From: Spiroplasma chinense | GTDB lineage: Bacteria > Bacillota_I > Bacilli_A > Mycoplasmatales > Mycoplasmataceae | DNA: 64,000 bases | Assembly: GCF_008086545.1 (NCBI RefSeq) | Contig: NZ_CP043026.1 | Span: 434,001-498,000, forward strand | Direction of reading: 5' to 3' | Part shown: positions 38,916 to 47,471 of the stretch, piece after piece | Numbering within the stretch: the first letter of the stretch is position 1 | Layout of the letters: each line of letters opens with the position of its first letter | Notes under the pieces: model-generated | The model's input: only the letters and a program-made list of their open reading frames with translations | The model's database searches: none | Told to the model about the DNA's origin: nothing | Program-made: the position numbers and the translations under genes

Positions 38916-39740
38916 ATGGAAAATAAACATAATGTACCAGAACATAATGACGAATCAAATAAAGACCATTATCATGATGAGCATCACTTTGATGCTTCAG
39001 GACAACATGATGATGTAAAAGAAAACGATTTTGATTTCAAAAATATGGTCTATTTAAGTAAAAGAAACTTAATTTATAGAATATCTGCTTCGGGAATGTT
39101 TTTAGCTTTAGCGTGTCTTGGTAGTCTTTTTGATTGATTACTTGAAAGAGTATTTACATTACCGATTGATGACTTAATTCTTTCAATAAGATACTTTGAT
39201 ATTTTAGTAGTTTCACTATCAATTTCAGTGATAGGACCTATCTTTGCAAGTGTGATTGCTTTTACAGTACCTTGAATACATTTATTGTATGATGCAGAAC
39301 ATGGACTTTGAGGAACTTTAATAGACTCATTTGGTTATGTAGCTGTAGTTTGAGTTTTAACAATAGTTTACTATATGATTTTTAAGAATTCATACATTCA
39401 TAAAGATCCAAATAGAAAAAAAGACTTAATTAAAAGATGAGTTCCAATGCCTATATTTGTAATAGTTGTAGTTGCGTTTTATGTACCTTTAACACTATGA
39501 ATAATATATGTTAGTGGGGGTCATGATCATGACCACGATCATGCAGAAATTAAATTGTTAAATAACATAATTAGTTATCACGAAGGTCACGAAGAAACAA
39601 ATTGAGAAGCTTTTAAAGAGAAATATTTAGTATATACTTTTATAATAATTGGGTTTGAAACCTTAAGATTTAGTGTTTGTTACTCATTATTTGCGGTATT
39701 TGAACCACAAATGAAAAAAATAAACCATAGATATCGTTAA
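38916..39740 (+). CDS. Histidine-rich ECF S component-like membrane protein
   Basis: A 274-residue membrane protein with five or six helices. The soluble N-terminus is rich in His and Asp (KDHYHDEHHFDASGQHDD, residues about 17-34) and a loop after the fourth or fifth helix reads GGHDHDHDHAE, then YHEGHEE. Such runs bind transition metals. The core ISVIGPIFASVIAFTVPWIHLLYDAEHGLWGTLIDSFGYVAVVW has the look of an ECF S component. Together this suggests uptake of a metal ion (zinc, nickel or cobalt), though S components for metals usually keep a histidine at their extreme N-terminus. Tryptophans are mostly TGA. AAAGGAG precedes the ATG. The call is inference from composition. Confidence 0.6.
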
Positions 39741-39767
39741 AAGGGGTAATACCTCTTTTTTTTTAAA
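39739..39767 (+). terminator. Weak intrinsic terminator
   Basis: AAAAGG...CCTCTTTT imperfect hairpin followed by eight or more T after the His-rich gene. Confidence 0.5.
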
Positions 39768-39880
39768 CACAATATAGGCAACTTTCAAATTTCAAATTCA
39801 CTATGTTTTGAACTCATTTTTTGTTAAAATCTTATTGTAGTTAAATGTTTTATTAATTACGTTGAAATGGAGGAATACAT

Positions 39881-40906
39881 ATGGCAAAAAAACCAGTATT
39901 TGTTTCAATGGATTTAGGAACTGCGTATACATTAGTTTATGTTTCAGGACAAGGTATTGTGTATAATGAACCTTCAATCGTTGCTTACAAAGTTAAGGAA
40001 AACAGAATTATAGCTGTTGGAGAAGAAGCATATAAAATGATTGGAAAAGGTAACAAAACTTTAAGAATTGTTAGACCTATGGTTGATGGTGTTATTACTG
40101 ACATTAAAGCAACTCAAGCCCAATTAAATTACATCTTTGCAAGACTAAGACTTGACAAAACTTTAAAGGGTAGTGTTATGTTACTTGCATGTCCATCAGT
40201 TATTACTGAACTAGAAAAAACTGCGCTTAAAAAAATCGCATTAAACCTAGGAGCAGCACATGTATTTGTTGAAGAAGAAGTAAAAATGGCAGCGCTTGGT
40301 GGAGGAGTAAATATTCAAGCTCCAACAGGTCAATTAGTCGTTGATATGGGTGGGGGAACAACTGACGTTGCAGTTATTGCATCAGGTGATATTGTTCACT
40401 CAAAATCAATTAAAATTGCCGGAAACACTTTAAATGAAGAAATCTTAAAATTTGTTAGAGCTCAATACGGAATGGAAATTGGGATTAAAACAGCTGAAAT
40501 GATTAAAATGCAAATGGGTTCATTAGCTAAATTTGCAGATGAAAAATCAATGAAAGTTTACGGACGTGACGTAGTTTCAGGATTACCAAGAGAGATCGAA
40601 GTAACTCCAGTTGAAATTAGAGAAGTTCTAAAAATTCCATTGTCAAAAATTATTGACTTAACAGTTAGAGTTCTTGAAGAAACACCACCAGAATTGGCTG
40701 GAGACATCTTTAGAAATGGTATCACTTTATGTGGTGGTACAGCATTAATTAAGGGTATTGATAAATACTTTGGTGATACATTACAATTACCAACAAAAGT
40801 AGGTCAACAACCACTATTGGCAGTAATTAATGGTACTAAAAAATATGAAGATGCAATCTTTGATGAATTAAGATCAATGATGGAAAAAAAAGAAATTAAT
40901 TTATAA
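39881..40906 (+). CDS. mreB: Rod shape-determining protein MreB
   Basis: An actin homologue of 341 residues that polymerises under the membrane; in wall-less Spiroplasma, MreB paralogues build the helical cytoskeleton and drive swimming. Nucleotide-binding motifs: SMDLGTAYTLVYV (phosphate 1, residues 8-20), VDMGGGTTDVAVIASG (phosphate 2, about 158-173) and CGGTALIKGIDKYF (adenosine). RPMVDGVITD fits the connect region. The phosphate-1 loop has GTAYT where rod-shaped bacteria have GTANT or GTSNT. AATGGAGG precedes the ATG. Spiroplasmas usually carry several mreB genes; only this one is in the window. Its presence is the main genus marker. Confidence 0.96.
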   Translation: MAKKPVFVSMDLGTAYTLVYVSGQGIVYNEPSIVAYKVKENRIIAVGEEAYKMIGKGNKTLRIVRPMVDGVITDIKATQAQLNYIFARLRLDKTLKGSVMLLACPSVITELEKTALKKIALNLGAAHVFVEEEVKMAALGGGVNIQAPTGQLVVDMGGGTTDVAVIASGDIVHSKSIKIAGNTLNEEILKFVRAQYGMEIGIKTAEMIKMQMGSLAKFADEKSMKVYGRDVVSGLPREIEVTPVEIREVLKIPLSKIIDLTVRVLEETPPELAGDIFRNGITLCGGTALIKGIDKYFGDTLQLPTKVGQQPLLAVINGTKKYEDAIFDELRSMMEKKEINL

Positions 40907-40910
40907 TTTT

Positions 40911-40938
40911 TAAGAACCTTTCGAGGTTCTTTTTTTAT
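40911..40938 (+). terminator. Intrinsic terminator after mreB
   Basis: AAGAACCT, TTCG tetraloop, AGGTTCTT, seven T. Confidence 0.9.
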
Positions 40939-41031
40939 TTTTTTAGTCATTCTTATTGCAATTTATCAAAACATTGTTTCCAATTTCTATATAAATAATT
41001 TATAATATATGAGTTGATTAGAGGTGGAAAA

Positions 41032-41718
41032 ATGTCACAATTATCTAGAATGGAAAGAAATAAAGCTTTACATAACAGAGTACAAAAAGAAATTGCATAT
41101 AAAAAACAAAACCAAGATGAAAAATCAATAATTAACGCAACTTTTGAAAGACTTAAAAAAATAGATAGAGCATTTTTTCAACAAAAACTTGAAATATTTG
41201 ATAAAAAACATGAAATAGAAAAACCTTATTTAGATAAGGATAGATCAAATTTGTTAATTTCTGAAGAAATAAAATATGATCTTAGAAGAGAAATTGAAGA
41301 ATTAAAAAAAATAAAATCTAAATCAGTTATCCTTGATAAGGAAAAAACTGACGAGGATAAAGAAGAAAAAGTATTAATTAGAGACCAAAAATATATTGAT
41401 TATATGAATTCTGTAGATAAAAACGAAGGAATATTTTTAAATAACTTGAATAAAGTTAGATCAAAACAAACAAGAAAAGGCTATATAACAGTTGAAGATA
41501 TTTCAATGACTTCAGTTCAAAAAAAGAGAAGCGAAGATAATAGAAGTATAATTGTTATGCTTGATGAAGTTTCTAGAAAAACTGATGCTGGTAGAAATAC
41601 TATGGGTAAAGCTTGAAGTGATTACTCAAAAAAACAAAAATTTAAATGAACAATTTGATTTTTAACTGTTCTTTTATTAATAATGACTATGTGTATAGTT
41701 ATTCCATTTTTCTTTTAA
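41032..41718 (+). CDS. Tail-anchored coiled-coil protein of unknown function
   Basis: A 228-residue, strongly charged helical protein (lysine, glutamate, arginine) with a single C-terminal membrane helix (about 203-226, WTIWFLTVLLLIMTMCIVIPFFF), so the bulk is cytoplasmic and tethered at the C-terminus. The middle is probably coiled coil (EEIKYDLRREIEELKKIKSK). Two TGA tryptophans are in the membrane segment. The start at 41032 is chosen over an in-frame codon at 41014 because GAGGTGG lies 5 bases upstream. It sits right after mreB and before cmk-der; a link to the cytoskeleton is possible but only positional. Confidence 0.6.
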
Positions 41719-41733
41719 AGGAGATTAGCATTT

Positions 41734-42399
41734 ATGGATATTAAGAAAATAAATATTGCAGTTGATGGAACTGCAAGTAGTGGAAAGAGTTCTGTAATGG
41801 AGGTTGTTGCAAAGAAACTTGATCTTCACATGATAGATACAGGTCTTATGTACAGAGCTTACACTAAACTTTGTTTAGATAATAATGTTAATTTTTTAAA
41901 TGAAAATGAAATTATTGAACAGCTAAAAAACTTTAAATGTCATTATGGAGAAAACAATTCAATTTTTGTAAATGATAAAGACTTTACAAGTTATGTAGCT
42001 CAATATGATGTTGCTGAAAATATCAAATATGTAGCTTCTGTTTCAAAAGTAAGAGAAAAAATGGTAGAATTGCAAAGAGAGATGGCAAGTGATGGTGGTA
42101 AAATTATGGTCGGTAGAGATATTACAACCGTAGTTTTACCTGATGCTGATTTAAAAATCTACTTTGATTGCTCTGCACAAGCGAGAGCAAAGAGAAGGTT
42201 TTTACAAAATGAAAAAAATAATATATTACCAAATGATTATGAAGACATCTTGCGTCAAATAGTACAAAGAGATGAATGGGATAAAAAAAGAGAAGTTGGA
42301 GCATTAAAGATAGCAAAAGATGCTTGATTTTTTGATACAAGTGATTTAAATTTCGAACAAGCAGTTGATGCTGTTGTAAATAAAATAGAAAATCTATAA
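41734..42399 (+). CDS. cmk: Cytidylate kinase
   Basis: CMP/dCMP kinase (221 residues), which supplies CDP for RNA, DNA and lipid synthesis. P-loop [20 protein letters not shown] (residues 10-29), [46 protein letters not shown] and the C-terminal lid-near segment [15 protein letters not shown]. The late tryptophan is TGA, so standard-code reading truncates it. AAAGGAG at the end of the upstream gene is the binding site. It is followed by der after 13 bases, as in many Firmicutes. Confidence 0.94.
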
Positions 42400-42412
42400 A
42401 AGAGGTGTAATT

Positions 42413-43726
42413 ATGTCAAGAAAAGGAGTTGTAGCAATAGTTGGTAGGCCAAATGTGGGTAAATCAACATTGTTTAACAGGATCATTCGTGAAAAAAAAG
42501 CGATTGTAGAAGATAAACCTGGAGTTACTAGGGATAGAATGTATGGAAACGCAGAATGATTGACAAGACCTTTTATTGTTGTTGACACTGGAGGAATTAC
42601 ACTACAAGATACAGCTTTTGCTAAAGAAATTAAAATGCAAGCAGAAATTGCTATGAAAGAAGCTGATGTAATAGTTTTTGCAATTAACTTTAGAGAAGGA
42701 ATTACTCTTGAAGATGAAGCTGTTGCAAAAATTTTATACAAAACCAAAAAACCTGTTATTTTAGCAGTAAATAAATATGATAAAAAAGAAAATTTTGATG
42801 AATCTTATTCATACATGGCTTTTGGTTTTGGAGAACCTTATTTAATTTCTTCAACCCACGGTATTGGAATAGGGGACTTGTTAGACAAAATAGTTGAACA
42901 ATTACCTAAATTCAATAATGAAAGTCTTGAAGGAGAAACAAAACTTGCTATTGTAGGTAAACCTAATGTTGGAAAATCAAGTCTTGTAAATTCACTAGTT
43001 GGTGAAGAAAGAATGATAGTATCTGATATAGCAGGAACTACAAGAGATGCAGTTGACTCAAAAATAAAAGTTAATGGAATAGAATATACAATCATAGATA
43101 CAGCTGGTATGAGAAAAAAAGGTCGTATTTATGAAAACCTTGAAAAATATAGTTACTTAAGATCAATGACAAGTATAAATAAAGCAGATATTGTTTTGTT
43201 AATGTTAGATTCTAGTTTACCAATAAGTGACCACGATACAAATATCGGGGGGTTTGCATTTGAAGAAAATAAACCTATAATAATAATTGGTAACAAATGA
43301 GATTTGGTTAAAGATAAAGAAACCAACACAATGAAGAAAAAGGAACAAGAAATAAAAGCTTATTTCAAGTACCTTAATTATGCAAGTGTGTTGTTTATTT
43401 CTGCAAAAGAAAACCAGAGAGTACACAAAATATTTGATGCAGTAGAACTTGTAAAAAACAACATTAAAAAAAGAATTAGAACAAGTTTACTGAATGAAAT
43501 TTTTAACAAAGCGCAATTAATAAATCCAGCACCAAATCATAATGGTGGAAGATTAAAGATTTATTATGCATCTCAGGTAGAAGCATATCTACCTACATTT
43601 ATTTTATTTGTGAATAAACCTGAATATGTTCACTTTTCTTATAAAAGATTTTTAGAAAATCAAATAAGATCTCAATTTGATTTTAGTGGAGTTCCAATCA
43701 CTATAATTTTCAGGGAAAGGAAATAA
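42413..43726 (+). CDS. der: Ribosome-assembly GTPase Der
   Basis: Der (EngA) is a tandem GTPase needed for 50S subunit maturation. In 437 residues it has two G domains: first [13 protein letters not shown] and [10 protein letters not shown], with NKYD; second [13 protein letters not shown] (about 185), [21 protein letters not shown] and GNKWDLV, then the KH-like C-terminal domain ending IIFRERK. Tryptophans NAEW and NKW are TGA. AGAGGTG precedes the ATG. gpsA follows after 2 bases. Confidence 0.96.
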
Positions 43727-43728
43727 TT

Positions 43729-44733
43729 ATGAAAAAAGCAAAAGTAGCGATAATAGGTACGGGAGCCTATGGTACAGTATTAGCGAATGTACTGGCAGAT
43801 AATGGTCATGATGTAATAATGTTTGGTATTGAAGAAATGCAAGTTAATGATATTAATAATAACCACCTAAATTCAAGATTTTTCCAAGACCTTTTGATTA
43901 ATCAAAATATAACTGCAACTATGGATTTTGCAGTAGCTATGGAAAAAGCTGAAGTTGTTATTTTATCAACACCAACTTTTGCGTTGGATGCAAGTATCGA
44001 TAACATAATAAAATATGGTAAACGTGAAATGCATGTTGTAAATGTTGCAAAAGGGCTTGATGGTGATAACCTTGATGTTTTAAGTAAAAAAATCAAAGAA
44101 AAACTTAAAGGAACAGGTGTTATGAAGTCTTATGGGGCAATTTATGGACCATCCGTGGCTATTGAAGTTATTATGAGAAAACCTACTTGTGTAATGAGTT
44201 GTAATGAGGATATAAGCATTGCAAATTACATTGCAGAATTATTCTCAAATGAATATTTCATAGTTCAAAGTACTGATGATATCATTGGTTGTGAAATAGC
44301 TGCAGCTCTTAAAAATACAGTTGCTATTGCAAGTGGTATTTTACACGGTTTTGCAGGAGCAGATAATGCAAAAGCTTCATTAATTACTATTGGAAATGCA
44401 GAAATTTATCAAATTGCAAAAATGTTTGGAGCAAGACTTGAAACATTTATGAACTTTGCAACACTTGGAGATCTTATTTTAACTGCTTCATCTACTAAAT
44501 CTCGTAACTTTTCGTTAGGAGTTCAAATTGCTGAAAGAGATAATGCAGAATTGGTTCTAAAATCACATAAAAACACTGTTGAAGGGGTAGCTTCTTGTGA
44601 ATTAGCCTATAAAATAGTGAAAAAACTTAAAATTTCCTCACCATTATTTGAAATAATGTACAAAATACTATACAATAAGGGTAAGCCTAGTGTATTAATA
44701 CAAGATTTGTTTAGGTACGCTAAGGTAGTATAG
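43729..44733 (+). CDS. gpsA: Glycerol-3-phosphate dehydrogenase [NAD(P)+]
   Basis: GpsA makes sn-glycerol 3-phosphate from DHAP for membrane lipids. The 334 residues start with the dinucleotide fold KVAIIGTGAYGTVLANVLADNGHDV (residues 5-29), followed by IYGPSVAIEVIMRKPT and GCEIAAALKNTVAIASGILHGF with the catalytic lysine, and the C-terminal domain TLGDLILTASSTKSRNFSLG. It is closely packed behind der and before hup, a common Firmicutes order. AGGGAAAGG is the binding site at the end of der. Confidence 0.95.
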   Translation: MKKAKVAIIGTGAYGTVLANVLADNGHDVIMFGIEEMQVNDINNNHLNSRFFQDLLINQNITATMDFAVAMEKAEVVILSTPTFALDASIDNIIKYGKREMHVVNVAKGLDGDNLDVLSKKIKEKLKGTGVMKSYGAIYGPSVAIEVIMRKPTCVMSCNEDISIANYIAELFSNEYFIVQSTDDIIGCEIAAALKNTVAIASGILHGFAGADNAKASLITIGNAEIYQIAKMFGARLETFMNFATLGDLILTASSTKSRNFSLGVQIAERDNAELVLKSHKNTVEGVASCELAYKIVKKLKISSPLFEIMYKILYNKGKPSVLIQDLFRYAKVV

Positions 44734-44752
44734 ATATAAGGGGTAGATAACC

Positions 44753-45028
44753 ATGACTAAAAAAGAATTATCTGAAAAATTATCAGCTGAATTTGAAACT
44801 TCAAAAGTTGAAGCTGAAAAAATGGTAAACTTCATTTTTGATACAATTTCATCAACTTTAGTAAGTAGAGAAGAAGTTGCTATCGCAGGATTTGGAAAAT
44901 TCGTGACAAGCGAAAGAGCTGCACGTGAAGGGGTAAACCCATCAACTGGAGCAAAAATCCAAATTGCTGCAACTACTGTTGCAAAATTTAAAGTTGCAAA
45001 ACAACTTAAAGAAGCTGTGGCTAAATAA
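44753..45028 (+). CDS. hup: DNA-binding protein HU
   Basis: A 91-residue nucleoid protein that bends DNA as a dimer. MTKKELSEKLSAEFETSKVEAEKMVNFIFDTI forms the dimer body, EVAIAGFGKFVTSERAAREGVNPSTGAKIQIAA forms the DNA-gripping arm with the family proline in NPSTG, and VAKFKVAKQLKEAV the last helix. AAGGGG precedes the ATG. It ends the mreB-to-hup gene run with a hairpin terminator. No oddities. Confidence 0.96.
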   Translation: MTKKELSEKLSAEFETSKVEAEKMVNFIFDTISSTLVSREEVAIAGFGKFVTSERAAREGVNPSTGAKIQIAATTVAKFKVAKQLKEAVAK

Positions 45029-45049
45029 TTCAATTTAATCACTTATATT

Positions 45050-45077
45050 AAAAGGTTGCCTGGCAACCTTTATTTTT
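45050..45077 (+). terminator. Intrinsic terminator after hup
   Basis: AAAGGTTGC, CTG, GCAACCTTT followed by a T-rich stretch. Confidence 0.88.
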
Positions 45078-45098
45078 ATGTAGATTGGGGTCTTGTTA

Positions 45099-45650
45099 AT
45101 GTTTGAACTTTTAAAAAAGGGTTTACTAAAGAAAAGAACATTACTAATTTTGAATTACGCAAAATTAGACATTAGTGAAAACCAATTGGCAATTCTTTTA
45201 TTAATTATGGAATTGTCAGATGAAGATCAAAAAAACTTCACTCCATCTCAATTGGCAAAGTACATGTCAATTGACAAAGAAGTAATTGATAAAGAGATAA
45301 GTAAACTTCTTGTTAATAACTTAATTAAACTTGAAAGCAAAGGTAAAAAAACAGTTTTAAACTTTACACCACTTTTTAGTAAGTTAATAGTTATCTTAGA
45401 AGAAGAAAACTCAAAATTGAATACAGATAACTCTTATGTATTTATTGAAGATATGATTGGAATTAAATTATCTTCAGAAAATATTGAAGAAATCGATTCT
45501 TTCATAGAAAAAGGTCTATCTAAACCAAAAATAATGTCAATAATAAATGAAAATAATATAAAAACTTATGCAGAACTTAAAAAAGTTTTAGATAAGTTCT
45601 TAAAAACTAATGCAATACAAATAACTAGATTTAACTGATTAAATGATTAA
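45099..45650 (+). CDS. DnaD-like replication protein
   Basis: A 183-residue protein with the two-part layout of DnaD, which helps load the helicase at oriC in Firmicutes. The N-terminal winged helix reads LDISENQLAILLLIMELSDEDQKNFTPSQLAKYMSIDKEVIDKEISKLLVNNLIKLE. The C-terminal part (about 120-178) is helical like DnaB2 domains, though the YxxxIxxxW motif is not clear (SKPKIMSIINENNIKTYAELKKVLDKFLK). The ATG at 45099 is preferred to TTG at 45093 because GGGG lies 8 bases before. The frame reads one TGA tryptophan and ends at 45650, overlapping the recU end by 20 bases. dnaD and recU are also near each other in Bacillus. Confidence 0.7.
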
Positions 45651-46110
45651 TGAAAGTTATAATGTTTAGTTTTAAATTATCAAACTCTAATAAATACCCA
45701 TTTTCAATGAATCATTGATAGGGTATTTTTTTCTTTAAATTTTTTGTCAACATTTGAATAGGCAAGCCAAAAAAACTGTTTTCTTTATGAAAGTAAACTA
45801 TAAGAAAAGATGCACCCCCAAGTTGAAAAATAGTATTTAATTTACTTCTTTGATTTTCTTTCAAATTATTTAGATTAAAGTAATCTAACTCTGTTTCTTT
45901 TGCTTCAAACTCAATGTAAATTCCTTTATATAAACCAATATAATCACAAAGATCATTTTTCTTAGCTTTTGAAGTAATAATGTTTTTGTTTACCTCTATT
46001 ATTGAAGAATTAACAGGCATTTTCCTAATTAATAAGCCTTCTTTCTCATAATCTTCTATATTTGTATTTAAAACTGTTTCTAAAAACATTCCTTTATTTT
46101 TTATTATCAT
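45631..46110 (-). CDS. recU: Holliday junction resolvase RecU
   Basis: RecU cuts four-way junctions at the end of recombination. The 159 residues match the family: NKGMFLETVLNTNIEDYEKEGLLIRKMP, the PD-(D/E)xK core DLCDYIGLYKGIYIEFEAKETE (catalytic Asp, and E-A-K), and the C-terminal IPYQWFIENGYLLEF. The TGA at 45714-45712 is tryptophan, so the end is at TAA 45633-45631, inside the convergent DnaD-like gene. The family's N-terminal arm is short here. GAGGTG precedes the ATG by 6 bases, and the shared GTACAT-17-CGATAG element lies directly before it. Confidence 0.9.
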
Positions 46111-46130
46111 TTTATTTCACCTCACTATTA

Positions 46131-46159
46131 CTATCGTCATGTTTTTTGTATTTATGTAC
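46131..46159 (-). promoter_or_regulatory. Shared non-housekeeping promoter element (copy 2)
   Basis: On the minus strand GTACAT (46159-46154), 17 bases, CGATAG (46136-46131), again in the context CATGACGATAGT. The GAGGTG binding site of recU begins 8 bases after CGATAG. Confidence 0.6.
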
Positions 46160-46219
46160 AAAAAATAAAAAAATGTTTAAATTTATATATTAAAATCAAT
46201 TGTAAAGGGGAGAAAAACA

Positions 46220-46552
46220 ATGGCTAATTATATTAAATTAACAAAACAAGAAATTTTAGAAAAAGATTTCGAAGTAGAATACAAGGGTTATAAAGTTGAA
46301 GATGTTGATGCTTTTTTAGATATGATATCTGAAGACTATAAATTATTTGCAGAAAATGAAGCAAAAAAAGATAGAAAGATCCAAGAACTTGAAATTGCTT
46401 ATAATCAACTTCAAGAAGAACATACTAACGTTTTAGCGGCTTTAAAACTTACAAAACAACAACAAGAAGAGCTTGCAAAACAAGGACTTTCAAGTAGTGC
46501 GTTAGTAAAAAGAATTTCTATGCTAGAAAAAGCAAATAGTGAAAAAGATTAG
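46220..46552 (+). CDS. gpsB: Cell-division protein GpsB (DivIVA-like)
   Basis: A 110-residue DivIVA-domain protein. KLTKQEILEKDFEVEYKGYKVEDVDAFLDMISEDYKLF is the membrane- and partner-binding N-terminal domain; the rest is coiled coil (ENEAKKDRKIQELEIAYNQLQEEH). In walled Firmicutes GpsB links division to penicillin-binding proteins; in a wall-less cell its role must be different, perhaps at curved membrane or division sites. Its place directly before rnpB is conserved with Bacillus. AAAGGGGAG precedes the ATG. Confidence 0.9.
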   Translation: MANYIKLTKQEILEKDFEVEYKGYKVEDVDAFLDMISEDYKLFAENEAKKDRKIQELEIAYNQLQEEHTNVLAALKLTKQQQEELAKQGLSSSALVKRISMLEKANSEKD

Positions 46553-46564
46553 TATAAAATAATA

Positions 46565-46940
46565 AGTGAGATTAGTTTTGAATCAATCGCTATATTTGAA
46601 AAATAATATAGAGGAAACTCCACGCTTGCACATTCTGCGATGAATGTAGTGTTTGTGCTAAGGGAAAAAATAACCTTAGGCATTGCTTTGCAATGACGAC
46701 CGAGATTAGCCTAAGTGATTTATCATATGGCAAAGCTCTTAAAGTGCCACAGAGACGATTAGCTAGAAATAGTGAAATGGAACGGGTAAACTCCACAAGC
46801 AAGAAACTCAAATTTTGGTAGAGGAGCTAAGAGACAGGGAATTGAACCTGTTTCTTGGATTGTGCTTATGCACGATAGATAGATGATTGATGCGCGCAAG
46901 CGATACAGAACGTGGGTTACGACAAACTATCTCACCATCT
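46565..46940 (+). ncRNA. rnpB: RNase P RNA, type B
   Basis: The catalytic RNA that matures tRNA 5' ends. The terminal stem P1 forms from GTGAGATTAGTTTTG (46566-46580) and CAAACTATCTCAC (46923-46935). Conserved core segments are GAGGAAACTCCACGC (46612-46626), GACCGAGATTAGC, a GAAACTCAAATTTTGGTAGAGGAGCTAAG type B core (46804-46832) and GTGGGTTACGACAAACTATC near the end. Length about 375 bases and the lack of the A-type P13/P14 arms agree with the Bacillus-type structure. A TTTTTT run follows. Confidence 0.95.
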
Positions 46941-46959
46941 TTTTTAAGGACTTACTTAT

Positions 46960-47418
46960 ATGAAATATTTATTTGATTATTTGAAAAAACACAATTTAAA
47001 ATTATCAACTTGTGAATCATTTACAGGGGGAATGTTTGCAAACCAATTTACAAACATTCCTGGAGCAAGTAACTTTTTTACGGGTTCTTTTGTTTGTTAT
47101 TCAAATGATTTTAAAATAGAACAAGTAAATATTGACCAAGAAGTAATTAAAAAATATAGTGAGGTCTCACAAGAAACATTACAGTTAATGTTAAAAAATA
47201 CTCAAGAAGCACTAAAAACAGATATTTGTTTTGCTTTTACTGGGTGAGCAACTCCAATTGACAAAACTAACAAAAATAGTGGTTTAAGCTATGTTGGTTT
47301 TTTGTTAAAGGATAAAATATTTATGTTTGAATTTATAATCAAACATAATTTTTCAAGAAAAAAATATAAAAAAAGAGCAATAAAATTTGTTTTAAAAGAA
47401 TTTAAAAAAGTTTCATAA
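46960..47418 (+). CDS. cinA: CinA C-terminal domain protein (competence/damage-inducible)
   Basis: A 152-residue protein that covers only the C-terminal nicotinamide-nucleotide amidase (PncC-like) domain of CinA. Motifs: [38 protein letters not shown] and [11 protein letters not shown]. The usual N-terminal MoCF domain of CinA is absent. The family's GIAGP motif reads FTGWATP here, so activity may differ. One TGA tryptophan. AAGGA lies 9 bases before the ATG, just after rnpB. cinA-recA adjacency is a known competence-linked order in streptococci and bacilli. It ends 5 bases before the shared promoter element of recA. Confidence 0.85.
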
Positions 47419-47422
47419 TTTT

Positions 47423-47451
47423 GTACATTTTTTTCAAAACCATGACGATAG
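47423..47451 (+). promoter_or_regulatory. Shared non-housekeeping promoter element (copy 3)
   Basis: GTACAT (47423-47428), 17 bases, CGATAG (47446-47451), context CATGACGATAGTTATAG. Copies 1 and 3 agree at all but a few of the bases across the whole element and spacer. GGAGG starts at 47459, 7 bases after CGATAG, as in copy 1. Confidence 0.6.
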
Positions 47452-47471
47452 TTATAGTGGAGGAAAAAATA

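Noticed and set aside
46847-46895. CACGATAGATAG inside rnpB as a fourth copy of the shared promoter element
   Set aside because: It lacks GTACAT at the right distance and is part of the RNase P RNA structure.
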